A stretch of 64,000 bases of DNA from Bacteroides sp. (GTDB lineage Bacteria; Bacteroidota; Bacteroidia; Bacteroidales; Muribaculaceae), in NCBI GenBank assembly GCA_014801785.1, contig JAAVDN010000009.1, positions 1 to 64,000 of the forward strand. The letters run 5' to 3'. Under the pieces are notes generated by a model. The model made no database searches, was not told the DNA's origin, and saw nothing but the letters and a program-made list of their open reading frames with translations. Made by a program: the position numbers and the translations under genes. Below, piece by piece: positions 45,381 through 55,200 of the stretch. The first letter of the stretch is position 1. Each line of letters opens with the position of its first letter.

Positions 45381-46628
45381 ATGGCAAAAAATAAGGAATT
45401 TAAGTTTATCAAAGGTGCTTATTGCGCTGGTGCTCCAGCCGATATTTGCTACTATACTGATGTAGATTACTGGAGTGTTCAAGAATTTCTCTGGGAATTT
45501 GATTACCTCGTCAATTATGTCAATCCCAGTGTAATACGCATCCATATTAACTCTGTCGGTGGCAGTGTCATCGAAGGTATGAGCGTGTTCTCAAAAATCA
45601 TGGATTGTAAAATCCGCACAGAATGCATCAACGACGCTTTGGCCGCTTCAATGGGTTCAATTATCTGGGCCGCCGGTGACGAGCTTTTTATGAAAGATTA
45701 CGCTCTTCTGATGATTCACAATCCATTCTGTAATGCAAACGGAGAGAAGCAATACAATCAAGCAACTGAAGCCTTCACTCAGCAACTTAAAACTATTTAC
45801 GTCAAGCGTTTCGGTCTCTCTGAAGAAGAGGTCGAAAACATAATGAACGGCAAAGAAGGTGAAGATGGAACTTTCCTCACAGCTACTCAGGCGGTTGAAA
45901 AAGGCTTTGTCGATTCAGAGCACATCATCGAAACTCCCAAGGCGGTCAAAGACCAGATTCAGGCAGCTCTTAAAGACACCAAAGACATCGGCCAAATCAA
46001 GGCGATTTACGGATTGGTGGCACCTACACTTCCCTCAACAACTATTAACCAACAGAATGTTACATCAAATTCACAAACAATGGATAAAATCGAAATTTCA
46101 GTTTTTGCCGCCCTTTTCGGACTGACTGGAAAGGAAGCCACCGCCGATAATATCACGGCGAAGTTCAATGAGATTAAAGCTAAAGCTGACAAGGCCGACG
46201 CTCTTCAGACAGCTCTTGACGAAAAAACGACACAGCTGGCTACTGCCAATGCAGAACTTACCGGTGCCAAGAGTTCAATCAGCAATCTGACCGCCGATCT
46301 CGAAAAAGCCAGGGGTGCTCTGAAAGTCTATCAGGAAGCGGAGGCCAAGGCCAAGGAGGATAAGATCAATACTCTCGTTGACAAGGCTATCAAGGATTGC
46401 AAAATCAGCAAGGATGACCGCGAGGACTATATCAAAATGGCCCAGAGCGATTTTGAACTTGCTGAGCGCATACTCGCCAAAATCCCCGCTCGTGACAATC
46501 TCGGACAGATCATCTCTCAGGCCAATCAGGACACCGCTAAAGACGGCATCCGGACTGAGGAACAGAAAGTTCAGGCCAAGGTCGAAGATATTGTGGGTAA
46601 GGACTTCCAGTTCAAGACTCTCGACTAA
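45381..46628 (+). CDS. ClpP-like head maturation protease fused to scaffold domain
   Basis: AASMGSIIWAAGDELFMKDYALLMIHNP; coiled-coil C-terminus. Confidence 0.85.
   Translation: MAKNKEFKFIKGAYCAGAPADICYYTDVDYWSVQEFLWEFDYLVNYVNPSVIRIHINSVGGSVIEGMSVFSKIMDCKIRTECINDALAASMGSIIWAAGDELFMKDYALLMIHNPFCNANGEKQYNQATEAFTQQLKTIYVKRFGLSEEEVENIMNGKEGEDGTFLTATQAVEKGFVDSEHIIETPKAVKDQIQAALKDTKDIGQIKAIYGLVAPTLPSTTINQQNVTSNSQTMDKIEISVFAALFGLTGKEATADNITAKFNEIKAKADKADALQTALDEKTTQLATANAELTGAKSSISNLTADLEKARGALKVYQEAEAKAKEDKINTLVDKAIKDCKISKDDREDYIKMAQSDFELAERILAKIPARDNLGQIISQANQDTAKDGIRTEEQKVQAKVEDIVGKDFQFKTLD
46080..46628 (+). CDS. nested in-frame scaffold protein (predicted internal start)
   Basis: in-frame ATG preceded by ATTCACAAACA, the same leader as the MCP gene (ATTCACAAACAACAATG). 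Confidence 0.55.
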   Translation: MDKIEISVFAALFGLTGKEATADNITAKFNEIKAKADKADALQTALDEKTTQLATANAELTGAKSSISNLTADLEKARGALKVYQEAEAKAKEDKINTLVDKAIKDCKISKDDREDYIKMAQSDFELAERILAKIPARDNLGQIISQANQDTAKDGIRTEEQKVQAKVEDIVGKDFQFKTLD

Positions 46629-46671
46629 TCGCCAGCAAATCAATCATTAATATTTTAATTCACAAACAACA

Positions 46672-47727
46672 ATGGCAGCATTTACTTTTAACGCGGGTCA
46701 GAGTAACTATACTGGTGAAGTCCTTGGTGATCTTCTGACTCTTGCCGCACAGGAGAATGAGACCTACAAGGAGGGTCTTATTCACATCAAGTCGGGTATT
46801 CAGAAGAAATATGCTCTTCCGCAGGTTCGCCTCGGTAAAATCATACAGGACCACAAGGCCACTCCTGATTCAAGCGTCGGCGAATATACATTTACAGAGC
46901 GCTATCTGGAGCCGGAGGATTTTATGATCTATCTGGAGTTCAACCCCCGCGACTTCGAGCAGTATTACAAGCCGTTCCAGCCGAAGGGCAATCTGGTATT
47001 CCGCGAACTCGACCCCAAGGTTCAGGCGACTATGATCCGTCTGCTTATGGAACGGGAACAGGAGTACATCAATCAGGCAATCTGGTGTTCGGCTACCGCA
47101 GCAGAACGAGCCAAGATTTCAAGCAGCGATGGCTCTGTTGCCGCCGGTGCAACTGAAATCGGTGGTGAAGCAGATGCAGGCCCCATGAAGTATTTTAACG
47201 GTGCTATCGCCCGTGTGCTCATGAACGCCGCCGCTGCTGCAACATCGGAAGATGCAAAATGTGGTCAGGTCAATATTGCCGGCACCGGCACATTTACCGA
47301 TGGTGAGGCTGTCGAGAAAGAGCTTTACGCAATGTGGGAAGCAACTGCTCCCAAGATCCGCAAGAAAGCCGGTCTCGTCATCCTTATGGACTACAAGTCT
47401 TGGGATGCTTATAACAGGTATCTCTCGGCCAAGACCGTCAAGTACAGTGACAACCGCAAGGAGAACGAACACCGCTTCCAGGGCAAACGCATCATTCCTA
47501 TGGTCGCTCTTCCCAACGACACCATCTTCATGGGTGTGTTCACTACCGGCGTTGACTCGAACCTTTGGATGGGAGTTGACTACGCCAATGATGAGAACGT
47601 CCTTCAGGTTGAAAAGCTCCAGAACAACTCTGAGCTCTACTTCTTCAAGGTTCTTCTCAAAATGGATGTCAACATCGTTCGCCCGTCGGAAATCACAGCT
47701 CACATTCCGTTCAAATACGCTGCGTAA
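46672..47727 (+). CDS. major capsid protein
   Basis: position after protease/scaffold; 351 aa; GLVILMDYKSWDAYNRYL...IIPMVALPNDTIFMG. Confidence 0.82.
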   Translation: MAAFTFNAGQSNYTGEVLGDLLTLAAQENETYKEGLIHIKSGIQKKYALPQVRLGKIIQDHKATPDSSVGEYTFTERYLEPEDFMIYLEFNPRDFEQYYKPFQPKGNLVFRELDPKVQATMIRLLMEREQEYINQAIWCSATAAERAKISSSDGSVAAGATEIGGEADAGPMKYFNGAIARVLMNAAAAATSEDAKCGQVNIAGTGTFTDGEAVEKELYAMWEATAPKIRKKAGLVILMDYKSWDAYNRYLSAKTVKYSDNRKENEHRFQGKRIIPMVALPNDTIFMGVFTTGVDSNLWMGVDYANDENVLQVEKLQNNSELYFFKVLLKMDVNIVRPSEITAHIPFKYAA

Positions 47728-47742
47728 TCAAACACAACTCTG

Positions 47743-47766
47743 TAAGGCGGTGTAAAAGCCGCCTTA
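47743..47766 (+). terminator. terminator-like hairpin
   Basis: TAAGGCGG-N8-CCGCCTTA. Confidence 0.6.
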
Positions 47767-47784
47767 CTTAAATCTTTCACAACT

Positions 47785-48150
47785 ATGGCTAAAGGCAAAA
47801 AAACCGAAACAGCGAAAGCAGAAGAAACAGTTGTGGTTGATGCTCAGGTCGGAGAAGAGGCAGCAGCTTCAGAACCTACTACAGAGCAGGAAGCACAGCC
47901 GTCAAATGAAATCGAAGAGAGCGAAGAAGCTCCTGAAATCAAGAAGCCCGCCAAAACCAAAAAGGCTTCAACAGAGAGTGAACCGGTTGAAGAGATTTCT
48001 TCTCGTGATGCAGAGCTAATGCGTCTCTATCCCCAGTATGAGAAAATCTGGATCTCCCCGAAGGGATTTGTGCATCCCGAAGGCGCACCCCAGTATCTGC
48101 TGAAAGGCGCAAAACTTCTCAAAAACAAATTTTTCAACAATAAAAGATAA
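47785..48150 (+). CDS. acidic head-tail region protein
   Basis: E/K/A-rich N-terminus, ordered C-terminus. Confidence 0.55.
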   Translation: MAKGKKTETAKAEETVVVDAQVGEEAAASEPTTEQEAQPSNEIEESEEAPEIKKPAKTKKASTESEPVEEISSRDAELMRLYPQYEKIWISPKGFVHPEGAPQYLLKGAKLLKNKFFNNKR

Positions 48151-48156
48151 TTCATA

Positions 48157-49527
48157 ATGGCTACGAATACAAATTTAGGTGGAGTTTTTACCACTGACAT
48201 TGACGGCAAGCGCAATAGCAACGTGTTTCTTAGCACTGAGAATGTTGTCGGCCTTATCTTCGATACCAGTATCGTAGGTGGTCTTGAAAAGGCTCTGGGC
48301 AAGGACACACTCGCTGCTCAGACCTTTGCCAACGGCAATGTTGTGGAGCTCAACACCACTAAGGATGTAGCTGACGCCGGTATCGACGATACTGTTCTTG
48401 CTGGTATTGCAAAATATCATCTTGACAGTTTCTTCAGTCTGGCCGGCGGTACTCAGCGCATTTTTGTCTCATTCATGAACAGCGATGAGGACCCCGATTT
48501 TGAGGCCGTTGAACTGATGCAACTTGCATCCGGCGGCATTATCTATCAGATCGGTGTCTGGACTGGCAAGCCTATTGCCAAGAAGAATATGGATGGATCC
48601 TACTCTGTGGAGGCCGGAAATGTCTGTGCAAAGCTCGAAGCTGTTGCAGAAGTTCTGGGTGGTAAGGTTGGTATTACCAACTATGAGGGCAACGCACCTC
48701 TCAATATGCTGATTTCAGCTCCTGTTCTCAATGAAGCTGTAATCGACATCAAGAAACTTCCTGATCTGAGCGGTCTGGATATGCCCAAAGTAACGGTCCT
48801 TCTGGGGCAGGCTCCCACCGATACCGTCCATGAGCTTATGTATGCTGTCAACCACGTTGCCGATACTGCATCTTATGTTCCCGTAGGATGTGTAGGTGCG
48901 GCCCTCGGTTGTCTTGCAGTCGCTCCGGCCAATGAAAGTATCGCTCATGTCGCCAGCTTCAACCTCGCTGCTGTGATGCAGGATGCAGAGCTCGGTTTTG
49001 GCAATCTCGTCGAGGACGCAGAGAACAAGACCTATGCTGCTGAATCTTCCTTCACCAATATCAAGACACTTGGTTACACCAAGCGTAACACTTATCTTCA
49101 CAAGAATGGCTATGTGTTCCTGGTGAACTACGACGGTCTTGAAAATAGTATCTTCTTCAGCAGCGACCAGACCCTCAGCACCGGCGACTATCGCACTCTC
49201 GCTCGTTGTCGAGTGATGCACAAGAGCCGTCGCGTAGTTCGTAGGGCGCTTCTTCCCCGCGTCAACTCCAATGTTGAAGTTGACATCACTTCCGGTAAAC
49301 TTTCGGCTTCTGTCGTAGCAGAGTTCCAGAACATCGTTATCGAAGCTTTGGATAAGAATATGGTCGAACCCGGCACCTCAAAACCCCAGGTAAGCGGACG
49401 CACTTGCACGATTGATCCTGATCAGAACGTGCTTGACACCGACGCTATAGACATCCACTATAGTCTTGCTCCGCTGGGTGTCACAGGTGAGATCAAGGTT
49501 ACTGAAGGCTTCTCCAACTCCATCTAA
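48157..49527 (+). CDS. tail sheath protein 1 (DUF2586-like)
   Basis: VNYDGLENSIFFSSDQTLSTGDYRTLARCRVMHKSRRVVRRALLPRVNSN. Confidence 0.75.
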   Translation: MATNTNLGGVFTTDIDGKRNSNVFLSTENVVGLIFDTSIVGGLEKALGKDTLAAQTFANGNVVELNTTKDVADAGIDDTVLAGIAKYHLDSFFSLAGGTQRIFVSFMNSDEDPDFEAVELMQLASGGIIYQIGVWTGKPIAKKNMDGSYSVEAGNVCAKLEAVAEVLGGKVGITNYEGNAPLNMLISAPVLNEAVIDIKKLPDLSGLDMPKVTVLLGQAPTDTVHELMYAVNHVADTASYVPVGCVGAALGCLAVAPANESIAHVASFNLAAVMQDAELGFGNLVEDAENKTYAAESSFTNIKTLGYTKRNTYLHKNGYVFLVNYDGLENSIFFSSDQTLSTGDYRTLARCRVMHKSRRVVRRALLPRVNSNVEVDITSGKLSASVVAEFQNIVIEALDKNMVEPGTSKPQVSGRTCTIDPDQNVLDTDAIDIHYSLAPLGVTGEIKVTEGFSNSI

Positions 49528-49560
49528 AGCCAATGTTTAACTAACTAATATATTACAACA

Positions 49561-50061
49561 ATGGCAGCAACAATCAATAACGTAGCATACAGTTGGTCGA
49601 TGATTCAGCTTCAGACCAACCTCGATGGTGAGAGTGCTCAGAACCCGATTTTCGTTGATTGTACCGCTATCAAGTGGGACACCAAACGTAAGATCGAGTC
49701 TATCTACGGACTCGGTGGTCAGCCTCGTAAGCGTGGTTTCGGCAACGTAACCTATGAGGCAAGTATCACACTGCCTTATGGCACTCAGGTTGACCTCCGC
49801 GACCGTTCTACTGACGGCACACTCCTTGGCCTTGGTGAGTTTAACCTCATCATCTCTTGGGTCAATGACGTGGCCGCAAATGTCACCACAGAAACAGTCA
49901 CACTTTCAGGCTGTATTCTGGCAGAAGGTGGTATGGATGCAAGCCAGGACGACACCTCTATCACACGAGAGTTCGACCTCCATCCGCATCGTATCTACAC
50001 CGGCAAGGTCCAGAGCAATGCCAACATGAGCTGGTCACACGAGCTCTACGGTGGAGCGTAA
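49561..50061 (+). CDS. tail tube protein
   Basis: 166 aa directly after sheath; beta-rich tube-like sequence. Confidence 0.7.
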   Translation: MAATINNVAYSWSMIQLQTNLDGESAQNPIFVDCTAIKWDTKRKIESIYGLGGQPRKRGFGNVTYEASITLPYGTQVDLRDRSTDGTLLGLGEFNLIISWVNDVAANVTTETVTLSGCILAEGGMDASQDDTSITREFDLHPHRIYTGKVQSNANMSWSHELYGGA

Positions 50062-50088
50062 TCGGTTTTCTTGTTATACTATCAGTTG

Positions 50089-50118
50089 GAGAGAGCAGTC
50101 AAAAACGGTTGCTCTCTC
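50089..50118 (+). terminator. intrinsic terminator
   Basis: GAGAGAGCA-N12-TGCTCTCTC then AT7-rich run. Confidence 0.75.
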
Positions 50119-50207
50119 ATATTTTTTTCAAGGTTGACTATTATATATTGACGACACCCAAAACGTCAAACTGATTACTTTAACATTAAAACCAAATAAA
50201 CTACACA

Positions 50208-50627
50208 ATGGCAAAAGAAAAGAAAAATGCAGAAGCTGTAGCTGAGACTCAGGCTGCTCCCGCAATCGAACTTGTCGGTAACGTGAATATTCCCCTCGAA
50301 ATCCGTGAAGAAATCGTCAAGAAGGCCGAGGCTCTGAAAGCCGAGCATAAGCTCCGCAAGATCTTCATCATCATCGTCGAAGGTGAAGAGGGTGATGACA
50401 AGCCTCTGTATATCGCCTACATGCGCCGCCCCGGTCTCATGCACTTCAGCCAGTATATGAACTTCGCTCAGAAAGACGTCGTGCAGGCCAACAAAATGCT
50501 CGCAGCCAACATCTTCCTCGCTGGCGACCGGGAAATGGTTGACGATGAAGATCTCTTCCTTTACGGAACTATGGGTCAGCTTTCCCAGATCATAGACTCC
50601 CGCAATGCCGATATGGTAAAAAAATAG
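50208..50627 (+). CDS. tail assembly chaperone, 0-frame product
   Basis: 139 aa upstream of tape measure; ends at slippery A7 then TAG. Confidence 0.75.
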   Translation: MAKEKKNAEAVAETQAAPAIELVGNVNIPLEIREEIVKKAEALKAEHKLRKIFIIIVEGEEGDDKPLYIAYMRRPGLMHFSQYMNFAQKDVVQANKMLAANIFLAGDREMVDDEDLFLYGTMGQLSQIIDSRNADMVKK

Positions 50628-50827
50628 AACGTTGTCGAATAGGCAAAGAGGATGTTTATAGACAACGCCTCGCACTGATGACATACTACTATCCTCATTT
50701 GGACCTCAATGAAATGACAGATGATGATTTTGCCTTTTGGTCAGAAAACGCCTATTGGGTACATTCTCAAATGCTCATGGTTCAACAGGCCAATACGGTA
50801 GGTATGCTAACAGGAGGTGCAAAATGA
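50208..50827 (+). CDS. tail assembly chaperone, -1 frameshift product (206 aa)
   Basis: A_AAA_AAA at 50618-50624; -1 frame continues IERCRIGKEDVYRQRLALMTYYYPHLDLNEMTDDDFAFWSENAYWVHSQMLMVQQANTVGMLTGGAK. Confidence 0.8.
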
Positions 50828-50833
50828 TTCAAG

Positions 50834-50855
50834 ATAGGAGCTTCACGGCTCCTAT
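50834..50855 (+). terminator. terminator-like hairpin
   Basis: ATAGGAGC-N6-GCTCCTAT. Confidence 0.6.
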
Positions 50856-50889
50856 TCTTGTTTTTGGACTATTATTATAAAAAGTCAAT

Positions 50890-52173
50890 ATGGCACAACT
50901 CAGTTATATAGATACTGGACCAAAACAGACTCCAGACTTAACCTTCAATATCCCTACTGATGAAAGTGTGGGAGCTTTTCTATTTGATACAAGTGGCTTT
51001 GAAAAGCCATTTGACGGTTTTCCCCTACTCTATCATAACTTCAAAGACGGGCAAATTCAGTGTATCAAAAATATGGATGATGCACTTCTATTAGGCATTA
51101 AAAATGATGGATTCTTAAACAGCCTCATCTATTACCATCTTGTTCAGTTTTTTGATTTTGTAGGCGATAATCAAGCCGTATATGTGGCAATAGCCGATTG
51201 CTCAAAAGACTGGGATGTTATTCAATATATGCAGCAACAAGCCAGTGGCCGGATATTCCATATCGGAGTGTGGACTTCTCAACCTATATGGAATAAGAAG
51301 TCTGATAGGTCAATGGGATTTACACCACTGATAACTGATCTCCAAGCTCAGGCCGATGAAATTAATGGCAAGATAGGTGTTTCTACACACACTATGGTAC
51401 CTCTTCACATAATGCTTTGCGGAAATACCAATTATATAGGTGGGGATCAGATTCATTATAAGCAACTGCCTAATGCGATTGAATTAAATTGTCCGAAGGT
51501 TGCTGTGGTATTAGTTCAAAATGGGTCTCAGGAAGTACGTCAAATGCAGGCTGGCAATCCTCTTCAGGCTCCAGTAAGTTCTTTGGGCCTTATAATGGCT
51601 TGTTTGGCTCTTTGTGGGGCTGAAGAAAGCATTGCATCACTTGAAAAGTGCGACCTCAATAAAAACGAGGGGTTCAATTATCCTGAATGGGGTGTGGGCA
51701 GTACCGGCACTCCAATGGAAAGCGTACATCGAGTTTGGGCCAACACCATATCATCAAGAGGTTATATCATTCCAGTTGATTATGAAGGTCTGGAAGCATC
51801 ATATTTTCTCAGCACCGATCAGACTCTATGTGAAGGAGATTTCAGTACGATTGCTAACAATAGAGTGATGCACAAATGCCGTCGTGCATTATGCACCGCC
51901 CTTCTTCCGTATGTAAACAGTAATCACATTTACATTCCAGGTACTCACAATATCAGCGCCACCTCCATCACAATCATCACAGACTCTATCAATACTATTC
52001 TGGACTCAGTGATGAGAAATAAACAAGGTAAAAATCAAATCAATGGTCGGGTCGTAACATTCTTAGAGAACGATGAGCTGCTTGAAAACGATTCTATTTC
52101 ATTAAAACTGGAGATTGGCCCGGTCAACTATAGTGGATTCCTATCAGAAGAGGTCTCACACGATATAGATTAA
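50890..52173 (+). CDS. tail sheath paralog 2 (DUF2586-like)
   Basis: VDYEGLEASYFLSTDQTLCEGDFSTIANNRVMHKCRRALCTALLPYVNSN, clearly similar to 48157-49527. Confidence 0.75.
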   Translation: MAQLSYIDTGPKQTPDLTFNIPTDESVGAFLFDTSGFEKPFDGFPLLYHNFKDGQIQCIKNMDDALLLGIKNDGFLNSLIYYHLVQFFDFVGDNQAVYVAIADCSKDWDVIQYMQQQASGRIFHIGVWTSQPIWNKKSDRSMGFTPLITDLQAQADEINGKIGVSTHTMVPLHIMLCGNTNYIGGDQIHYKQLPNAIELNCPKVAVVLVQNGSQEVRQMQAGNPLQAPVSSLGLIMACLALCGAEESIASLEKCDLNKNEGFNYPEWGVGSTGTPMESVHRVWANTISSRGYIIPVDYEGLEASYFLSTDQTLCEGDFSTIANNRVMHKCRRALCTALLPYVNSNHIYIPGTHNISATSITIITDSINTILDSVMRNKQGKNQINGRVVTFLENDELLENDSISLKLEIGPVNYSGFLSEEVSHDID

Positions 52174-52209
52174 GATTTTATAGGTTTAAGCGTATCAAAG
52201 AATCATTCG

Positions 52210-52235
52210 CCCCAAGTCTGAAAAACGGCTTGGGG
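52210..52235 (+). terminator. intrinsic terminator
   Basis: CCCCAAG-N12-CTTGGGG then TTTCTCTTT. Confidence 0.65.
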
Positions 52236-52283
52236 TTTCTCTTTGACTATTAATAGGTAGCAAATCATTTATCATTACTACCA

Positions 52284-55200
52284 ATGGCAGATTATAAAGA
52301 TTACATCGTCAGATATGACATTATTGCTGATGTAACCAAGGCGGCCGAGGGGCTTCAATCTATTGCGAATATCGCGAAAGAATTTGAGGGCCCAATGAAT
52401 ACGCTTAAAACAGCGATCACCCAGGTCAGCCAGTCGGTATATCAGCTCAAACAAAACTCGCAAATGACATTTGCACCTAAAATTGACGTAGGTGCTTTCA
52501 ATAATCAGTTGCGAGCAATGGTTACGCAAGTCCGGAGTGCCGCCGCCGAAATACACACGGCAATATTCCAGGCTCTTTCAGGAAATCCCGCTGGCACAAA
52601 AGCAGCTCAAAAAGGTATTGGTTCTGCTCTTAGTGGAACCAGATCAGTTGCAGCCATAAAGAAGGATATTGAAGACTATAACAAAGAGTTAGATAAGCTC
52701 TTAGGAACACCTAAAAAAAATAAAAAGGGAGAAACCATACGAAGTAGAGACGGCCTAATCCAAATGAATAAAAATGGATTAGCAAAGGCGACTGCTCAGG
52801 AACAGGCGAAATATCAAGGAAAGCTCTTGCAGCTGGAATCTCAAAAACGCACCCTACAAGCAATGATTCAACAGCGCAAAGCTGAACTTGCTGTTGCGGA
52901 AAAACTTGAAAAGGAAACAGCTGCTCAACAAGCGAAGGCTGCAAAGGCACAATCAAAAATTGTATCTGCCCCTACTTCAAAATCAACCGCCACATCCCAG
53001 CCGGCCAAACTCACCAACGTTACTCCAGCCGTTATCAGAGAATGGAAGAAAGCATTTGGTGATGCAAAAAGTAAGGCTCTTACAGTTAACATCAGAGGCA
53101 ATGCTACTGGTGCTGGTGGTGCATTGACTGTTATAGAGCAAATCCAGTCTTCATTAAAGGCTTTACAATCACAAGGCACATTCAATATTAATCCAATATT
53201 GAATACTGAGGGCTTTGCTGCTGCTGAGGCTCAGCTCAAACGTCTTGCGGGCCTGAGTGCAGCCGTTGTTGCTCCGTTCACGCCAAAAGATACTAAAGCT
53301 CAAACTGGCAAACCATCTAATCTTGTTTCTGCTCTTACCAAAGATGAGAAAACAAAGCTCACTAACGCTCAGAAACAGATTAAAGCATGGAATGAGAAGA
53401 TCGCCCCTATCCAGTCGCGTCTTGATGCAAATCGAGCTATTTCGGAAGACCAGCGGACTCCAGCAATAAAAGGACAAATAACTCGTGACACTAAAACATT
53501 GGCAGCTTACCAAGCTAACCGAGCAGAGCAAGAGAATATTGTCCGAACTCTTCAGGGAAAGTCCACTGCCGCTACCCAACCTGCTTCTAAGACTGCAAAG
53601 CCTTTGGCCCTCGACATTGTAGGAAATCTATCAAAAATCAATGTTACGGCCAAGGCTCCTGTCGTATCAGTTATCGGAGAAATCACTAAACTTCAAGGTA
53701 AGGTATCAGAGGCTATCCCGGTTAATGTTAGAATAATAGCCGATCAGGTAGCTGCATCTGTAAAATCAATTCCGACACCGACCCTGGATGTAAGAGTAAA
53801 TCTGCTTACCGATAAAGCTCAACAGCAGTTACAGACACTTGCTGCACAATCTAAACCAGTTGCCAAACCCGTAAAGAGCACTGGAACTACTACCAGTGTA
53901 ACAAAAGGTAAGCAATCCGGTGCTAAAGCCCCTATTACTGGAACTGTTGATACTAAAGATATTCTCAGTCAAATCAAAAACATCCCACGTCAAACTATAC
54001 CGCTTGCCGTAAAATTGATGTGGGAAAGGGGCGCTATTGGCCGACAAGAACAGATAAAAAAACTGGCTGGCAATATTCCTCCAATTACATTGAATTTTGA
54101 AACAACTGCGGCATTAGTAAAACTGAAAGAGTTCATCGCCAAGGTAAGAGCTTCCAGCCCTCAAAATATTAAACTGACTACTACTGGAGTTGTCGCAAAT
54201 GCAACTCCAGCAACAACTACATCCCCTACTCAAAAGGCTCCAACAACCGTCGCTGCCGCAACAAAAGGTAAAAAGACAGTTACTGCTGGTCAAAAGAAGC
54301 CGACTGTTGGTGATTCGACCAAGGGTTCAGTGCAAACTAAACCTCAATCAGTTGCATTAAAACTTGACACCTCAGCTGCTGTGGCCGCTTTGGAAGAGTT
54401 CATCGCCAAGGTAAGAGCTTCCAGCCCTCAAAATATTAAACTGACTGCGACTGGAATGCCGCCTGTTGGAACACAACAAAATGCAACGGCACCAGCCACA
54501 AATACAGTGCCGCCAGTCGCTCCGATTATGCCCCCTGCAACCGGTGGAACTACTCAAAAAGGTCAAAAGCAAAGTGGGCATACAGGCCATCAACCTCTTA
54601 CTGCCCAGGAACGATATAATAAGCAGAGACAACAGTCTGAGGATCGAGCAAGAAAACAGATTGCAGATAATCGTTTTAGGGCTGCAAAACGTCAAGAATA
54701 TACCTCACAACATCAAGCATGGTATAATCAGCAGCAGGCACTTTATAATAAGTTGTTTGACCCAGTAAAAAAGCCCGACCTTAATTGGGCCTATAGGGAA
54801 GAGCAAAAGAGGGCAGCCGAACTTGCCAAGATGCGTGAGGATGCCAAAACCGCTTTCGCTAAGCCAACACCATTTGAGCAGCAGGAAATTAATAGACACA
54901 ATCAGTTTTTAGCAAGGCAAGAAGAGGCAAAGAAAATCTCTTCAACAACCAGCATATCCAGTCATAGGAACAAACTGGGTAAGATGCGGAGCGCCATTCG
55001 CAACAGTATTCTTCCGTTTGTGAGCAATCAAGGTGATCTTGAGAGCATTTTTAAAAACTACAAATCCTTTGCCAAAGTCAATCAAGCTTGGGGAACCATA
55101 GGGTCAGATGGTAAGAATATACCGTTTGTTCCCACCCCTGGTATGCCCAACGGCCAGATGCTAAGGTATCTAACAGATGTAAAAACCCAGATGCAGGCAG

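Noticed and set aside
47119-47703. long antisense ORF in the major capsid gene
   Set aside because: Mirror ORF produced by codon bias of a highly expressed gene; same for 48715-49221 and other antisense frames.
54127-54446. mobile element signature from tape measure repeats
   Set aside because: Repeats are in frame, internal to one coding sequence and lack transposase or terminal inverted repeats.
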